From assembly GCA_026393895.1 (NCBI GenBank), contig JAPKZG010000009.1, forward strand, positions 1 to 32,518: a stretch of DNA of 32,518 nt, in the 5' to 3' direction. This document shows, piece after piece, positions 1 to 10,895 of this stretch; position 1 is the first letter of the stretch; every line of letters begins with the position of its first letter. The position numbers and the translations under genes were made by a program. The stretch is from Candidatus Aminicenantota bacterium (GTDB lineage Bacteria > Acidobacteriota > Aminicenantia > Aminicenantales > UBA4085). Below the pieces are notes generated by a model, which had not been told where the DNA came from, searched no databases, and saw only the letters and a program-made list of their open reading frames with translations.

Positions 1-418
1 CGCCGAAGGTCCGGAGAAGCACGGCCTCGAAGCCGCGCTCGTCCAGAAAGCGGCGGGCGATGGATTCGTATTCGGTGGCGACGATGATCCGGCGCTTGCG
101 GGCTTCGGCCTCGGAAAATCCGGCCGGGACGGCGGCCGCGACGCGGACGGGATTGAATCCGAGGTCCATCACCTCGGTCAGATTCGCGCCGCTTTCGACG
201 ACCCAGTCGAAACCGGTGAACCCGAGGTCGTGGGCACCCAGCTCGATCAGCCGGGGGATATTCTGGGGTTTCATGACCTTGGCCTCGAACCCGGGGAGTC
301 CGACCCGGGGCCGGTGGGCCTCGGCGTCCTCCTCGACGGCGAAGCCCGCGTCGTTAAGCAGCCGGAGGACTTCGGCGTACAGCCGCCCTTTGGGAATAAC
401 CATTTTCAGACGTTTCAT
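1..418 (-). CDS. hisG: ATP phosphoribosyltransferase HisG, 5' part (gene runs off the left edge)
   Basis: This is the first enzyme of histidine biosynthesis, which joins ATP and PRPP to give phosphoribosyl-ATP in the cytoplasm. Only the first 139 codons are in the window. The protein opens with MKRLKMVIPKGRLYAEVL, the HisG start pattern (PKGRL). It continues with a KPQNIPRLIELGAHDLGFTG segment, matching the family's conserved region where a stretch ending in DLGxTG precedes the substrate-binding domain, and then LTEVMDLGF. The start at 418 is supported by AGGGAG (426-431 on the opposite strand), 7 nt upstream. Other his genes may follow to the left but cannot be seen. The 170-nt leader before it carries a possible His-codon leader peptide and hairpins (separate entries). 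Whether this is the long or short HisG form cannot be told from this part. Confidence 0.9.
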   Translation of the reverse strand, partial: MKRLKMVIPKGRLYAEVLRLLNDAGFAVEEDAEAHRPRVGLPGFEAKVMKPQNIPRLIELGAHDLGFTGFDWVVESGANLTEVMDLGFNPVRVAAAVPAGFSEAEARKRRIIVATEYESIARRFLDERGFEAVLLRTFG

Positions 419-425
419 GCATACG

Positions 426-578
426 CTCCCTGAAAGAATTCCGGGGGAGACCGGACCGTCGAAAGACGGAGTCCGGCCGGGGAAAAAGAGAGGGGATTAC
501 AGGGGCGTATTAATGGGCGCGGGAACGCCCATGGAAGACCTGATGGTGCCGGAGCACGGAAACGGTGAACGCACCATC
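426..578 (-). promoter_or_regulatory. Structured hisG leader RNA, possible attenuator
   Basis: Four stems can be drawn in the transcript. (1) 571-578 pairs with 542-549 (8 bp, perfect), and its 3' arm contains the tandem His codons 14-15. (2) 526-530 pairs with 515-519 over the last codons of the leader peptide. (3) 451-476 forms a hairpin closed by a TTTC loop, with about 10 pairs and a 2-nt bulge. (4) CTCCC (445-449) can pair with GGGAG (426-430) of the hisG Shine-Dalgarno sequence. There is no U-run after stem 3, so control at translation start is more likely than Rho-independent termination. The functional reading is inference. Confidence 0.35.
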
Positions 579-587
579 GGTTTTCAT
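510..587 (-). CDS. Candidate histidine leader peptide (25 aa) upstream of hisG
   Basis: A 26-codon frame (25 aa plus TAA) lies between the hisG promoter and hisG. Histidines are at positions 14, 15, 19 and 25, so four of the last twelve residues are His, including a tandem CAC-CAT pair. His-rich leader peptides before his operons are the classic attenuation sensor in enterobacteria (established knowledge). No Shine-Dalgarno sequence is visible. The ATG would be 3-5 nt from the predicted transcript start, so translation would have to be leaderless. The His density is much lower than the seven-in-a-row enterobacterial leader, so chance cannot be excluded. Confidence 0.35.
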   Translation of the reverse strand: MKTDGAFTVSVLRHHQVFHGRSRAH

Positions 588-597
588 AACGGCAGAA

Positions 598-626
598 AGT
601 CTAGGACATCGGTGGATTTCTGTCAA
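598..626 (-). promoter_or_regulatory. Sigma70-type promoter for the hisG transcript
   Basis: On the minus strand there is a consensus -35 TTGACA (621-626), a 17-nt spacer and a -10 TAGACT (598-603, 4 of 6 consensus). Transcription would begin near 590, giving a leader of about 170 nt before hisG. The leader-peptide ATG at 587 lies only a few bases after the predicted start. Confidence 0.65.
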
Positions 627-750
627 GCGAAAAAAACGTCCTTCCCGGGTTCATCGATCCGCGCGTATACATCCTGGCCGCGGGCGGCGAAGGAGACCGA
701 TTTTGAGAAAGACCCGAAAGCTTTCAAGGTCTCCGATTTAATGAATTGAT

Positions 751-779
751 TTGATCTCTCCTGGCAAGATACGTAATAT
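751..779 (+). promoter_or_regulatory. Probable promoter for the S9 peptidase gene
   Basis: TTGATC (751-756), a 17-nt spacer and TAATAT (774-779) form a reasonable sigma70-type pair 31 nt before the chosen start. The -10 is part of the 10-bp palindrome TAATATATTA (774-783). Confidence 0.4.
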
Positions 780-809
780 ATTACAGCGGTGAATTTAAAC
801 GGAGGAATC

Positions 810-3176
<2,367 letters not shown>

Positions 3177-3187
3177 GTCGCCGGGTA

Positions 3188-6100
3188 TTATTTCTTCCAG
3201 ACGGGAAGCGTGCGGCCCGGGGTCCACGGCGCCCCGGCGGCCTCCATGGCCTCGCCCAGTTTGCGCAGGTCCCCGTCGATCAGGCCGCGAAGCTTTTCCA
3301 AAACGGCCCCAAACCCGTCGGCCGCGATTTCGTAATCCTTTTTTACGGTCGCGGTGATCGGTCCCGTCGACCCGAGTTGGCCGGAAACGCGGTCCATCAA
3401 GGACGGCGTCCTCGCCTCGGACCGGCGCATGACGGTGAAGTCGCCGACGAGTACCCGGAGCGCTTCCCGGATCCCCGTTTCGATCGCCCGGGCGGCTTCC
3501 GCGAGTTTCGGGTCGGCCCCGGGCGTATCGAGGAGCGCCTTCCGGATATAGGCCATGGTTTTCAAGGCGTCATCGGCGGCGGAGGCGGCACCGAGCATTG
3601 CCCGCTGGAGCTCGCCCGATTTTTTCTGGAAGGCCAGAAGCGCGGCCTTGTCTTTTTCGGGCAGCGAAGCGAGGGCGAGGGATTCGACAGTGAAGCTCTG
3701 CGGCTCGCCGAGCGGAATCAACGTGCCGTCGATTTTTTTCGCCAGGGAAACGGTGAACGTTCCCGGCACGGCGAGCGGGCCCACGGGGGCGTATTCCCAG
3801 GCTTCGCGGAACGCGCTTTCCAATTGGGTCGGATCGACCGCGGGATAACGAAGGTTCCAGGCAACGCGGTGGATTCCGGCCTCGGCCGGCCCCGTGAGAC
3901 GCCGGACGATGGACCCGTCTTCGGCCGCGACGGTCAGGACGATTTCCGGTTTTTCCTCGTTTTCTTCCTTCCGGAGCGTGTCCCAGCCGGGGAAAGTCAC
4001 GTCCTTTCCCTCTTTGAGAAGCTTCGCTTCCTCGTCGCGGCGCGCCCGGGCGGCCGGTTTCAGGCCGTCCTTGAGATAATACGTGAACACCGCGCCGAAC
4101 GGCGGGTTGGGGGCGGTGAAGAACGTTTCACCGAGACACCCTTTGCCCGACGAATCGATCGGCCGCAGGGGAATATAGGAGAGGGCTTTTTTCACCGGGA
4201 AGATCTGCGCCGGCCGGGAAAGCGCGGCTTCGTCGATCAGCCGCAACGGCGAATAATCGTCCAGGATGAAAAATCCACGGCCGAACGACGCACCGACGAG
4301 GTCGTTTTCCCGCTCCTGGATTTCGATGTCCCGGAACGAGATCGTCGGAAGGCCGCCGGTCATTTTCAGCCAACGCTTCCCGCCGTCCAAGGTGTTGAAG
4401 ATGCCGAATTCCGTCCCGGCGAACAGAAGGTCTTTCTTGACGAAATCCTGGGCGACGGTCCAGACGATCGTCCGGGCCGGAAGATCGCCGGCGATCGAAA
4501 CCCAGGTGCGGCCGCGGTCGTCGCTCCGGAGAAGATACGGGCTGTAATCTCCCGTTTTATGGGAATCGACGACTGCAAAGACGGTATCCTTGTCGGTCCG
4601 GGAGGCCTTGATTTCGTTGACGAAAAAATTCTCCGGCACGCCGGGCAGGCGGTCGATCTTCCGCCAGGATTTCCCCCCGTCCTCGGTGACCTGGATCAGT
4701 CCGTCGTCCGTCCCGGCGTAGATCAGCCCTTCGGCCAGCGCCGATTCGCTGATCGTCGAGATCGTCGAGAACATGGACATCGCTCCGTGGTCCCAGAGCG
4801 CGTCGATACTCCAGGTTTTTCCCAGGATCGGCCGGGAGAGGCGGAAGATATTCCGGGTCAGGTCCGGGCTGATTTGGGTCCAGGAATCGCCGCGGTCGTC
4901 GCTTTTCCAGACGCATTGGGAGGCGTAATAAATCCGGTTATGGGAATGGGGGCTGACGATGACCGGCGAATCCCAGTTGAAGCGGAGAGGCGGTTCGCCC
5001 GCGCCCGGACTCGGGCTGATGCGGACCGTTTCGTGGCTTTTTTTGTCGTATCGGAGAAGGTTGCCCTCCTGCCATTCGAGGTAGATCGTGTTCGGGTCGA
5101 CCGGATCGATGGCGCTGGCATAGCCGTCGGCGCCGTAGGTGATGGTCCAGTCGAAATTAGAGATGCCGTTGGCGTTGAGCGTCCGCGAGGGCCCGAGTTG
5201 ACTGCCGTTGTCCTGGGTTCCGCCGTGGACGTCGTAGAAGGGAAGAGCGTTGTCCAGGGCGACTTTGTAAATCTGGGTCACGGGCAGGTTTTCGAAAAAC
5301 CGCCACGTCCGGCCGCCGTCCCGGGTTTCATAGACCCCTCCGTCGCAGCCGTTGAGGATGTAATCGGAGTCGCCCGGGAGAAAGGCCATCGCGTGGTTGT
5401 CGCCGTGCTTGTTTTTTTCGTCGACCCGGTGGAACGTTTTGCCGCCGTCGTCCGTGACCATGAGGCCGGGGTCCATCTGATAGACGCGGTCGAAAACGGT
5501 GGGATCGGCGAAGATTTCCTGGTAGTAATGCGGGCCTGTTCCGCCGCTGATATAGGAGTTGCGTTTTTCGAAGCTTTCGCCCCGGTCGGCCGACCGGTAG
5601 AAACCCCGCTCCTCGGGCGAGGCTTCGATCGTGGCATAGACGACGCGCGGGTCGAAGGGCGAAACCGCCAGGCCGATTTTCCCGATGTCGCCTTTCGGGA
5701 GTCCCACCGAGAGCTTGCGCCAGGTTTTTCCGGCGTCCTCGCTTTTATGGATGCCCGATTCCGGGCCGCCGCCCATGAATGCGGCGACGGATCGCCGGCG
5801 CTGATAAGCCGCGGCGTAGAGGATGTCGGGATTGGCCGGGTCGAATTCGGCCGAGGTGACGCCGGTATCCTTGGAGATTTCAAGAGAAAGCGTCCAGGTT
5901 TTCCCGCCGTCGACGGTTTTGTAGAGGCCGCGTTCTCCGCCGGGCGACCAGAGCGGGCCTTCGGCGGCGACATAGATGACCGCAGAATTGCGCGGATCGA
6001 TCAGGATTCGGGCGATGTGCTCCGAATTTTTCAAGCCCATGTTCGTCCACGTCTTTCCGCCGTTCAGGCTTTTGTAAACACCGTCGCCGTAGCCGACGTG

Positions 6101-6487
6101 GCGGCCGCTGACGTTTTCGCCCGTCCCGATCCAGACGATCTCGGGGTTGACGGGATCGAGGGAGATGCACCCGATGGAATAGGAAGGTTGGCCGTCGAAG
6201 ACCGGCGTCCAGGTCGTTCCGGCGTTTTCCGTTTTCCAGACGCCGCCCGAACCGGCGGCGACGTACCAGGTCGATTTGCGTTTCGGGTGGATGACGATGT
6301 CGCTGATCCGGCCGGACATGACGGCCGGGCCGATGTTGCGGAATACGAGGCCGGAGAGAAGTTCGGACGTGACGAGATTTTGCTTTTCCGGCGCGGCCTG
6401 TTTGGTCCCGGGTTTCGTATTTTGGCCCCAGCCGGAAAGCGAGAAAACGAGCAGAGCAGAGAGAATGAATGCGGCGGTCTTTTTCAT
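3188..6487 (-). CDS. Secreted Asp-box (BNR/sortilin-like) beta-propeller protein
   Basis: A 1,099-aa exported protein of the group usually annotated as VPS10/sortilin-domain or glycosyl-hydrolase-like propeller protein. The start at 6487 has AGGAGG five bases upstream and a signal peptide (MKKTAAFILSALLVFSLSGWG). A longer frame from 6532 lacks both. Eleven Asp-box motifs are visible, for example ENAGTTW, NGGKTW, DGGKTW, DAGKTW, DRGESF, DGGKTF, DGGRTW, DRGDSW, DGGKSW, DRGRTW and DGGKRW. The first five sit near residues 87, 142, 193, 251 and 301, which suggests two propellers. The last 230 residues look different: a beta-rich stretch, then a long helical tail. Substrate is unknown. Despite the glycosyl-hydrolase label common in this family, no catalytic residues can be assigned. 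Confidence 0.85.
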   Translation of the reverse strand: MKKTAAFILSALLVFSLSGWGQNTKPGTKQAAPEKQNLVTSELLSGLVFRNIGPAVMSGRISDIVIHPKRKSTWYVAAGSGGVWKTENAGTTWTPVFDGQPSYSIGCISLDPVNPEIVWIGTGENVSGRHVGYGDGVYKSLNGGKTWTNMGLKNSEHIARILIDPRNSAVIYVAAEGPLWSPGGERGLYKTVDGGKTWTLSLEISKDTGVTSAEFDPANPDILYAAAYQRRRSVAAFMGGGPESGIHKSEDAGKTWRKLSVGLPKGDIGKIGLAVSPFDPRVVYATIEASPEERGFYRSADRGESFEKRNSYISGGTGPHYYQEIFADPTVFDRVYQMDPGLMVTDDGGKTFHRVDEKNKHGDNHAMAFLPGDSDYILNGCDGGVYETRDGGRTWRFFENLPVTQIYKVALDNALPFYDVHGGTQDNGSQLGPSRTLNANGISNFDWTITYGADGYASAIDPVDPNTIYLEWQEGNLLRYDKKSHETVRISPSPGAGEPPLRFNWDSPVIVSPHSHNRIYYASQCVWKSDDRGDSWTQISPDLTRNIFRLSRPILGKTWSIDALWDHGAMSMFSTISTISESALAEGLIYAGTDDGLIQVTEDGGKSWRKIDRLPGVPENFFVNEIKASRTDKDTVFAVVDSHKTGDYSPYLLRSDDRGRTWVSIAGDLPARTIVWTVAQDFVKKDLLFAGTEFGIFNTLDGGKRWLKMTGGLPTISFRDIEIQERENDLVGASFGRGFFILDDYSPLRLIDEAALSRPAQIFPVKKALSYIPLRPIDSSGKGCLGETFFTAPNPPFGAVFTYYLKDGLKPAARARRDEEAKLLKEGKDVTFPGWDTLRKEENEEKPEIVLTVAAEDGSIVRRLTGPAEAGIHRVAWNLRYPAVDPTQLESAFREAWEYAPVGPLAVPGTFTVSLAKKIDGTLIPLGEPQSFTVESLALASLPEKDKAALLAFQKKSGELQRAMLGAASAADDALKTMAYIRKALLDTPGADPKLAEAARAIETGIREALRVLVGDFTVMRRSEARTPSLMDRVSGQLGSTGPITATVKKDYEIAADGFGAVLEKLRGLIDGDLRKLGEAMEAAGAPWTPGRTLPVWKK

Positions 6488-6597
6488 GATGTCCTCCTGA
6501 GCGGAAAGAAGGTTAAAGGAATGTCTTTTCATTCAATTCTCCAAGAGAAATACCGAATACCACAACCGCGGTAATTTGGGCAAACTTTTTTTAATGT

Positions 6598-6614
6598 TTC
6601 GGGGACGCAGCCCC
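6598..6614. repeat. 17-bp dispersed repeat, copy 1 (inverted copy at 19265-19281)
   Basis: TTCGGGGACGCAGCCCC occurs here and as its exact reverse complement at 19265-19281. The unit itself can fold (GGGG and CCCC ends). Just downstream, GCCCC-AAAAG-GGGGC (6610-6624) forms a second small hairpin. Both copies are intergenic. Confidence 0.6.
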
Positions 6615-6672
6615 AAAAGGGGGCAGCACTCACTCAACCCCTCATTAGCCCAACTCGCTCTTCCCATCGACC

Positions 6673-6701
6673 TTGACATCCCCCGAACCGGGATTTATGT
6701 T
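6673..6701 (+). promoter_or_regulatory. Promoter for the beta-helix protein gene
   Basis: A perfect -35 TTGACA (6673-6678), a 17-nt spacer and TATGTT (6696-6701, 4 of 6). The start codon is 84 nt downstream of the -10. The 298-nt gap between the divergent genes holds this promoter and the 17-bp repeat, with no other gene seen. Confidence 0.55.
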
Positions 6702-6785
6702 TGTCTGGGGTGACTAGATATCCATATACGGCGCTCGTGGGCCGGCCGGCCTTCGATTAATGTTGCCGACGGACAGGCGGGAAAC

Positions 6786-8612
6786 ATGGACACAAAACGG
6801 TTCCTTCTGAAGGTTGTGGGGATCTTGTGCCTGGCCCCGTGGCTTGCGGCCGCTCCGTCCTGGATCTCCGAGGTGAAAACCTGCGGCAATTTTGAGACGG
6901 CGGGGGTCATCATTAAGGTCGAGGGCATGGACTTTGACGAGTCCGCATCTCTCAATTACAAGAAGGCGGCCGCAACCGTCTGGCAACGGGGACACAATTT
7001 CGTCAGGTATGACGGAAACCATATGGCTACGAGCCTCTTCGGGCTCGACCCGGCGAGCGCTTATAATATCAAGATCACGTTGGTCGACCCGGACGGCACG
7101 TCCGGCGTCAATCCCACGTTTTCCTCTTTGGCCACAAAGAAAGAATATTCTCTGCCTGCGGCCAAAAGAACGGTCAACGTTTTCACTCAGGTTCAGCTTA
7201 ATGCTGCTCTCCAAACCGTTGTCCCTGGCGATCAGATCAGACTCGCCGCCGGAACCTATTCCGGCGGAGTGCATATTCTCGGGACCGTGTCCGGCACGGC
7301 CGCCAACCCCATCGTCCTCACTTCGCAGGGCACGACAAAACCCGTCCTCAACGGCACCAGCGAGGGCGGCATTCAGGTCGAGGGGGCAAGCTACTTCGTC
7401 TTCAATAACCTGGAGGTCCATAACGAGAAGGGCGATGGGATCGTCCTCAGAGGGTGCCATGACATCGTCGTGCGGCGATGCAACGTCCACGACAGCCGTC
7501 CGGGCGACTATACGGCCAACATCGCCATCCTCCACGGGGATGAAGCGACGCCCGCCTGCGCCGGAAAATATTTGATCATCGATAACGAGATCGGGGACAA
7601 TGTCCACACCGCGATGACCGAGCACCAGGGGCCGGGGGAGTCGAACGTGAACGTCCCGGGTCAATCCTATTTCGGGATCTACGTCGGCTACCAGCCGGGG
7701 CCCTTCTTAACCATCCGCGGGAACACCATTCATGGGACGGTCGACGGGATCCATTGTTGCGGGGATGAGGGAGAGGCGCCGGTCCTGGGACCCAACGCCC
7801 TTGACGTCCTGGCGACCTGGCGAGACCAGAACCTGGACCTCTATGACAACATCATCTATGACTGCAAAGACGACGCCATCGAATGCGACGGCCATATGGT
7901 GAACGGCCGGGTCTTCCGGAACCGGATCGGCAAGTGCCAGAATGCCATTAGTGTTGCACCCTTCTATCCCGGCCCACTATTTATTTTAAGGAACAGCATC
8001 CACGGGTTTCACGAGGGATGCCTCAAGCAGAACACGGGGGTCGAGGGGATCACCCGCAAAGTCTTTTTTTATCACAACACGGTCATGGAGAAAACGAGGG
8101 GAACGAATCCTTCCGGCGACAACGAGAACTGTCTTTACATGGGTGAGCCGGCCTTCCAACGGGATTTCGTTTATAGAAACAACATCTTTTTTGCGCGCGG
8201 ACGGGTCTACAACGGCGATATGTACACGGAGGGTAACTACCACACGAACAACAACTTCGACCACGACCTGATGTACAGCACCCGCCAAACCGATCCGACG
8301 GTTGCTTATAAATGGGTCTGTAAATACGGGGACGCTTTGAACAACACCAAGTACGGCAACTTAGCCGCTTTTCGAACGGCCATCAAAAAAGAATTGAACG
8401 GAAAATGGGCGGACCCCCTGCTCCAGACAACCCCACTGAGCGGCTACCCGCTGAACTCGAAACTCCTCGACCTGTCGCTCAAAGCCGGCTCGCCGGCGAT
8501 CGATTCGGCGGTGATTATTCCCGGAATCAATGATTCGTATTTCGGGCCGGCTCCGGACCTCGGCGCCCGGGAATGGACAGGGTCCGGAGTCGGGTCGGAA
8601 GGGCTTCGTTGA
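6786..8612 (+). CDS. Secreted right-handed parallel beta-helix protein
   Basis: A 608-aa exported protein. A signal peptide covers residues 1-23 (hydrophobic core ending LAAA). Residues 30-120 look like a short beta domain. From about residue 135 a beta-helix begins with VNVFTQVQLNAALQTVVPGD and AAGTYSGGVHI, the usual entry to pectate-lyase-like and DUF1565-type folds. Typical PbH1 rungs follow: NNLEVHNEKGDGIVLRGCHD, VVRRCNVHDSR, LIIDNEIGDN, LTIRGNTIHGTVDGIHC, LYDNIIYDCKDDAIECDG. The end has the PDLGAREW tail seen in many such proteins. These folds bind or cleave polysaccharides, but no lyase catalytic set can be assigned here. Start at ATG 6786; the Shine-Dalgarno sequence is weak (GGCGGGA). 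Confidence 0.8.
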   Translation: MDTKRFLLKVVGILCLAPWLAAAPSWISEVKTCGNFETAGVIIKVEGMDFDESASLNYKKAAATVWQRGHNFVRYDGNHMATSLFGLDPASAYNIKITLVDPDGTSGVNPTFSSLATKKEYSLPAAKRTVNVFTQVQLNAALQTVVPGDQIRLAAGTYSGGVHILGTVSGTAANPIVLTSQGTTKPVLNGTSEGGIQVEGASYFVFNNLEVHNEKGDGIVLRGCHDIVVRRCNVHDSRPGDYTANIAILHGDEATPACAGKYLIIDNEIGDNVHTAMTEHQGPGESNVNVPGQSYFGIYVGYQPGPFLTIRGNTIHGTVDGIHCCGDEGEAPVLGPNALDVLATWRDQNLDLYDNIIYDCKDDAIECDGHMVNGRVFRNRIGKCQNAISVAPFYPGPLFILRNSIHGFHEGCLKQNTGVEGITRKVFFYHNTVMEKTRGTNPSGDNENCLYMGEPAFQRDFVYRNNIFFARGRVYNGDMYTEGNYHTNNNFDHDLMYSTRQTDPTVAYKWVCKYGDALNNTKYGNLAAFRTAIKKELNGKWADPLLQTTPLSGYPLNSKLLDLSLKAGSPAIDSAVIIPGINDSYFGPAPDLGAREWTGSGVGSEGLR

Positions 8613-8638
8613 GCCCGGTGTATGAACCCGGGAACTTC

Positions 8639-8992
8639 TCAGCCCGGTTCGGGATCGTTGGAGAAATGGGCGTGGACGATCCTCCAGACGCCCTCTTCTT
8701 GAATCAGGACGAACGTCACCGGGCCTTTTTGAACCGGGCCCGAGGCCGCAAGATCACGGTCGAAAAACCAAACGGCCGCGACGAAGGCGAGGTGATAATA
8801 AATGTTGAATTGCGTGTTGGAAACGGGCGTTCCTGCCTGATTCGGGACACTATCGGGTTTGATTTCCAACGGCCGGCCTTGAACCAGCGCGGCCGCTTTT
8901 TGGAGGTCGGCGATCGCCCCGCCGAATTGACGGATCGAAACATAACGATGGCCGCGATGGCGGAAAAGCCCGTAGGAATCCGGTCCCGTCAA
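8639..8992 (-). pseudogene. NTF2-like/SnoaL-type domain protein, N-terminally truncated remnant
   Basis: A 117-codon frame whose second half reads like a nuclear-transport-factor-2-like domain of the SnoaL/DUF4440 kind. A beta-rich core is followed by [20 protein letters not shown], the typical closing strands (xWRIVHxHxS). The N-terminal helices expected in a full 130-150 aa protein are missing. The frame opens directly after an in-frame TAG, the only possible starts are rare codons (TTG at 8992), and no Shine-Dalgarno sequence is seen. No continuation was found in the other two frames upstream. This looks like a decayed gene, though a short functional form starting at TTG cannot be ruled out. 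Confidence 0.5.
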
Positions 8993-9016
8993 CTATTTTT
9001 ACGGACACGATTTGCG

Positions 9017-9046
9017 TTGAAAACGTTTTCATATCGACGGTATTCC
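9017..9046 (+). promoter_or_regulatory. Possible sppA promoter with palindrome over the -35
   Basis: TTGAAA (9017-9022), an 18-nt spacer and TATTCC (9041-9046) make a weak sigma70-like pair. The -35 lies inside a perfect 12-bp palindrome GAAAACGTTTTC (9019-9030), which could be an operator. Assignment is tentative. Confidence 0.3.
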
Positions 9047-9119
9047 AAAAAATTTCCCTTAAACTCCCATTTTGGGTAAAATAAATTTTCCTATCAGTCA
9101 TTCCCTTGAGGAGAATTGC

Positions 9120-10883
9120 ATGGCAAAAAGTAGAAAAGGTTATTGGAAAATATTAATTCTGACCGGCTTAGCGGCCCTGCTGACATCATGCCTGAAACTC
9201 ATAATCCCGATAGGCACAGAGGCCAAGCCTCCCAAGGTCAAGCCCAATTCCATTCTTATTCTGGAAGGATACGGCACCCTGGCCGAAGCCAACCGCGGCC
9301 GGCCTTCCCTTTTGGCCTTGGGCCGGCAGGACGAAATGCTGCTGGATATGGTCTACTCCCTGCGCAAGGCGGCCGTTGATGAGAGAATCAGGGGAGTGGT
9401 GCTGAAACTGGGCGATTTTCAGGTCGGCCTGGCCCAAGCTCAGGACCTTCGCGAGGCCATCCATGCCTTCCGGCGCAGCGGCAAGCAGATTCACGCTTTT
9501 GCCAAGGATTACAGCATTTCCGATTATTACATCGCCTCCGCCTGCAACAAAATCTATCTGATGCCCTATGGTGTGGTCATGCTCAACGGATTTTCCGTCT
9601 CTCGGACTTATTTCTATCCCATCTTGGAGAAGATGGGAATCAAGATCGAAACCATCCGCTTTGAAAAGTACAAGACCGCCCCGGAAATCCTGACCTCCGA
9701 CAGTATGACCATGGCTGAAAGGGAGCAGCTTTCCGCCTTCCTGGACTCCCTGTACGGCGAATTCCTCGAGACCATCAGCCGTGAACGGGAAATCGAAAAA
9801 GACCGGCTGCGGGACTTTGTCGACAAAGGACCATACAATTTCGCCTCGCCCCTCCGGGAGATGCGGTTGATCGACGACCTGAAAAACCTCGATGAGGTCG
9901 TGGCTTCCGTGGCCCCGGGGATTCCGACGCAAATCATATCCCATCATGAATACATGAGAATCCCGGCGGAAAAAGTCGGCTTGAACCTGGGACCGGCCGT
10001 GGCTTTGATCTACGCCAACGGCACCATCGTTAACGGCGAGGATTCAGCCGGCACTTTATCCGGGCAGAACAATATCGGGTGCGAGACCTTGGCCGAACAC
10101 CTGCGGGCCGCCAAAGCCGATCCCCGGATCAAGGCCGTGATCCTGCGCATCGACAGCCCCGGCGGCGACGGGCTGGCCTCGGAGGCTATTTTACGGGAGA
10201 TCGCGTTGGTAAAAAAAGCCAAACCGGTTGTGGTCAGCATGGGCAATGTGGCGGGCTCCGGAGGGTACTACATCGCCTGCCTGGCCGATGCCATCGTGGC
10301 CGAGCCGGCTACCCTGACCGGATCGATCGGCGTGTTCCTTCTCAAACCCGACTTCAGCCAGTTATTCCAGAAGGTCGGCATCAAGCGCGAAACCCTAAAA
10401 CGCGGCGAGCATGCCGACTTGGCGGCCATTGACCGGCCGATGAGCATCGAAGAAAAAGAGCTGATTACGAAGCTGATCGGTGACTTTTACCGACGCTTTA
10501 TCGCGGTCGTGGCCGAAGGCCGGAAAAAAACCATCGCGGAGGTCGAACAAATCGCCGGCGGCAGGATTTGGAGCGGAAAAGACGCCCGGTCCAACGGTTT
10601 GGTCGATGAGCTTGGCGGAATCCTGAAAGCCTTGGAAGTGGCCAAGGTCAAAGCGGGAATCCCGGTCGCCCGGGAAGTGCGCCTGATCCTTTTCCCCAAA
10701 CGAAGAAACATGATCGAAAGCCTGCTGAACCTGGGGGGAAAAGAAACCATTGCTCTTTCCCTGTTGCCCCTCTTCCGCTATTTCCCCGAATTGCAGGCTT
10801 TGTCCGACTTGCCCGAAACCATTCTCTCGCGGCAGGGGAGTTCGATTTTGGCGCTTATGCCCTTTTGGCTCGATATCCGATAG
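9120..10883 (+). CDS. sppA: Signal peptide peptidase SppA, 67K type, made as a lipoprotein
   Basis: A 587-aa S49-family serine peptidase that degrades cleaved signal peptides in the membrane. The start at 9120 has GAGGAG (9108-9113) six bases before it. Two tandem S49 domains are visible, as in E. coli SppA. By alignment with the E. coli Lys/Ser dyad, Lys185 (EKYKTAPE) in the first domain and Ser380 (VAGSGGYYIA) in the second are the catalytic pair, followed by ATLTGSIGVF. The N-terminus is unusual. Instead of a plain transmembrane anchor it has a lipobox, LLTSC, with Cys24 as the predicted lipidation site. The end is convergent with cysE. No strong terminator follows, only an AU-rich hairpin at 10896-10913. 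Confidence 0.92.
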   Translation: MAKSRKGYWKILILTGLAALLTSCLKLIIPIGTEAKPPKVKPNSILILEGYGTLAEANRGRPSLLALGRQDEMLLDMVYSLRKAAVDERIRGVVLKLGDFQVGLAQAQDLREAIHAFRRSGKQIHAFAKDYSISDYYIASACNKIYLMPYGVVMLNGFSVSRTYFYPILEKMGIKIETIRFEKYKTAPEILTSDSMTMAEREQLSAFLDSLYGEFLETISREREIEKDRLRDFVDKGPYNFASPLREMRLIDDLKNLDEVVASVAPGIPTQIISHHEYMRIPAEKVGLNLGPAVALIYANGTIVNGEDSAGTLSGQNNIGCETLAEHLRAAKADPRIKAVILRIDSPGGDGLASEAILREIALVKKAKPVVVSMGNVAGSGGYYIACLADAIVAEPATLTGSIGVFLLKPDFSQLFQKVGIKRETLKRGEHADLAAIDRPMSIEEKELITKLIGDFYRRFIAVVAEGRKKTIAEVEQIAGGRIWSGKDARSNGLVDELGGILKALEVAKVKAGIPVAREVRLILFPKRRNMIESLLNLGGKETIALSLLPLFRYFPELQALSDLPETILSRQGSSILALMPFWLDIR

Positions 10884-10895
10884 GAGCGAATTCCT

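Noticed and set aside
60-749. Plus-strand open frame across hisG and its leader
   Set aside because: The minus strand gives a clear HisG in this region. The plus frame has no family features.
8573-9079. A 168-codon plus-strand frame after the beta-helix gene
   Set aside because: It runs opposite the NTF2-like remnant and shows no family features.
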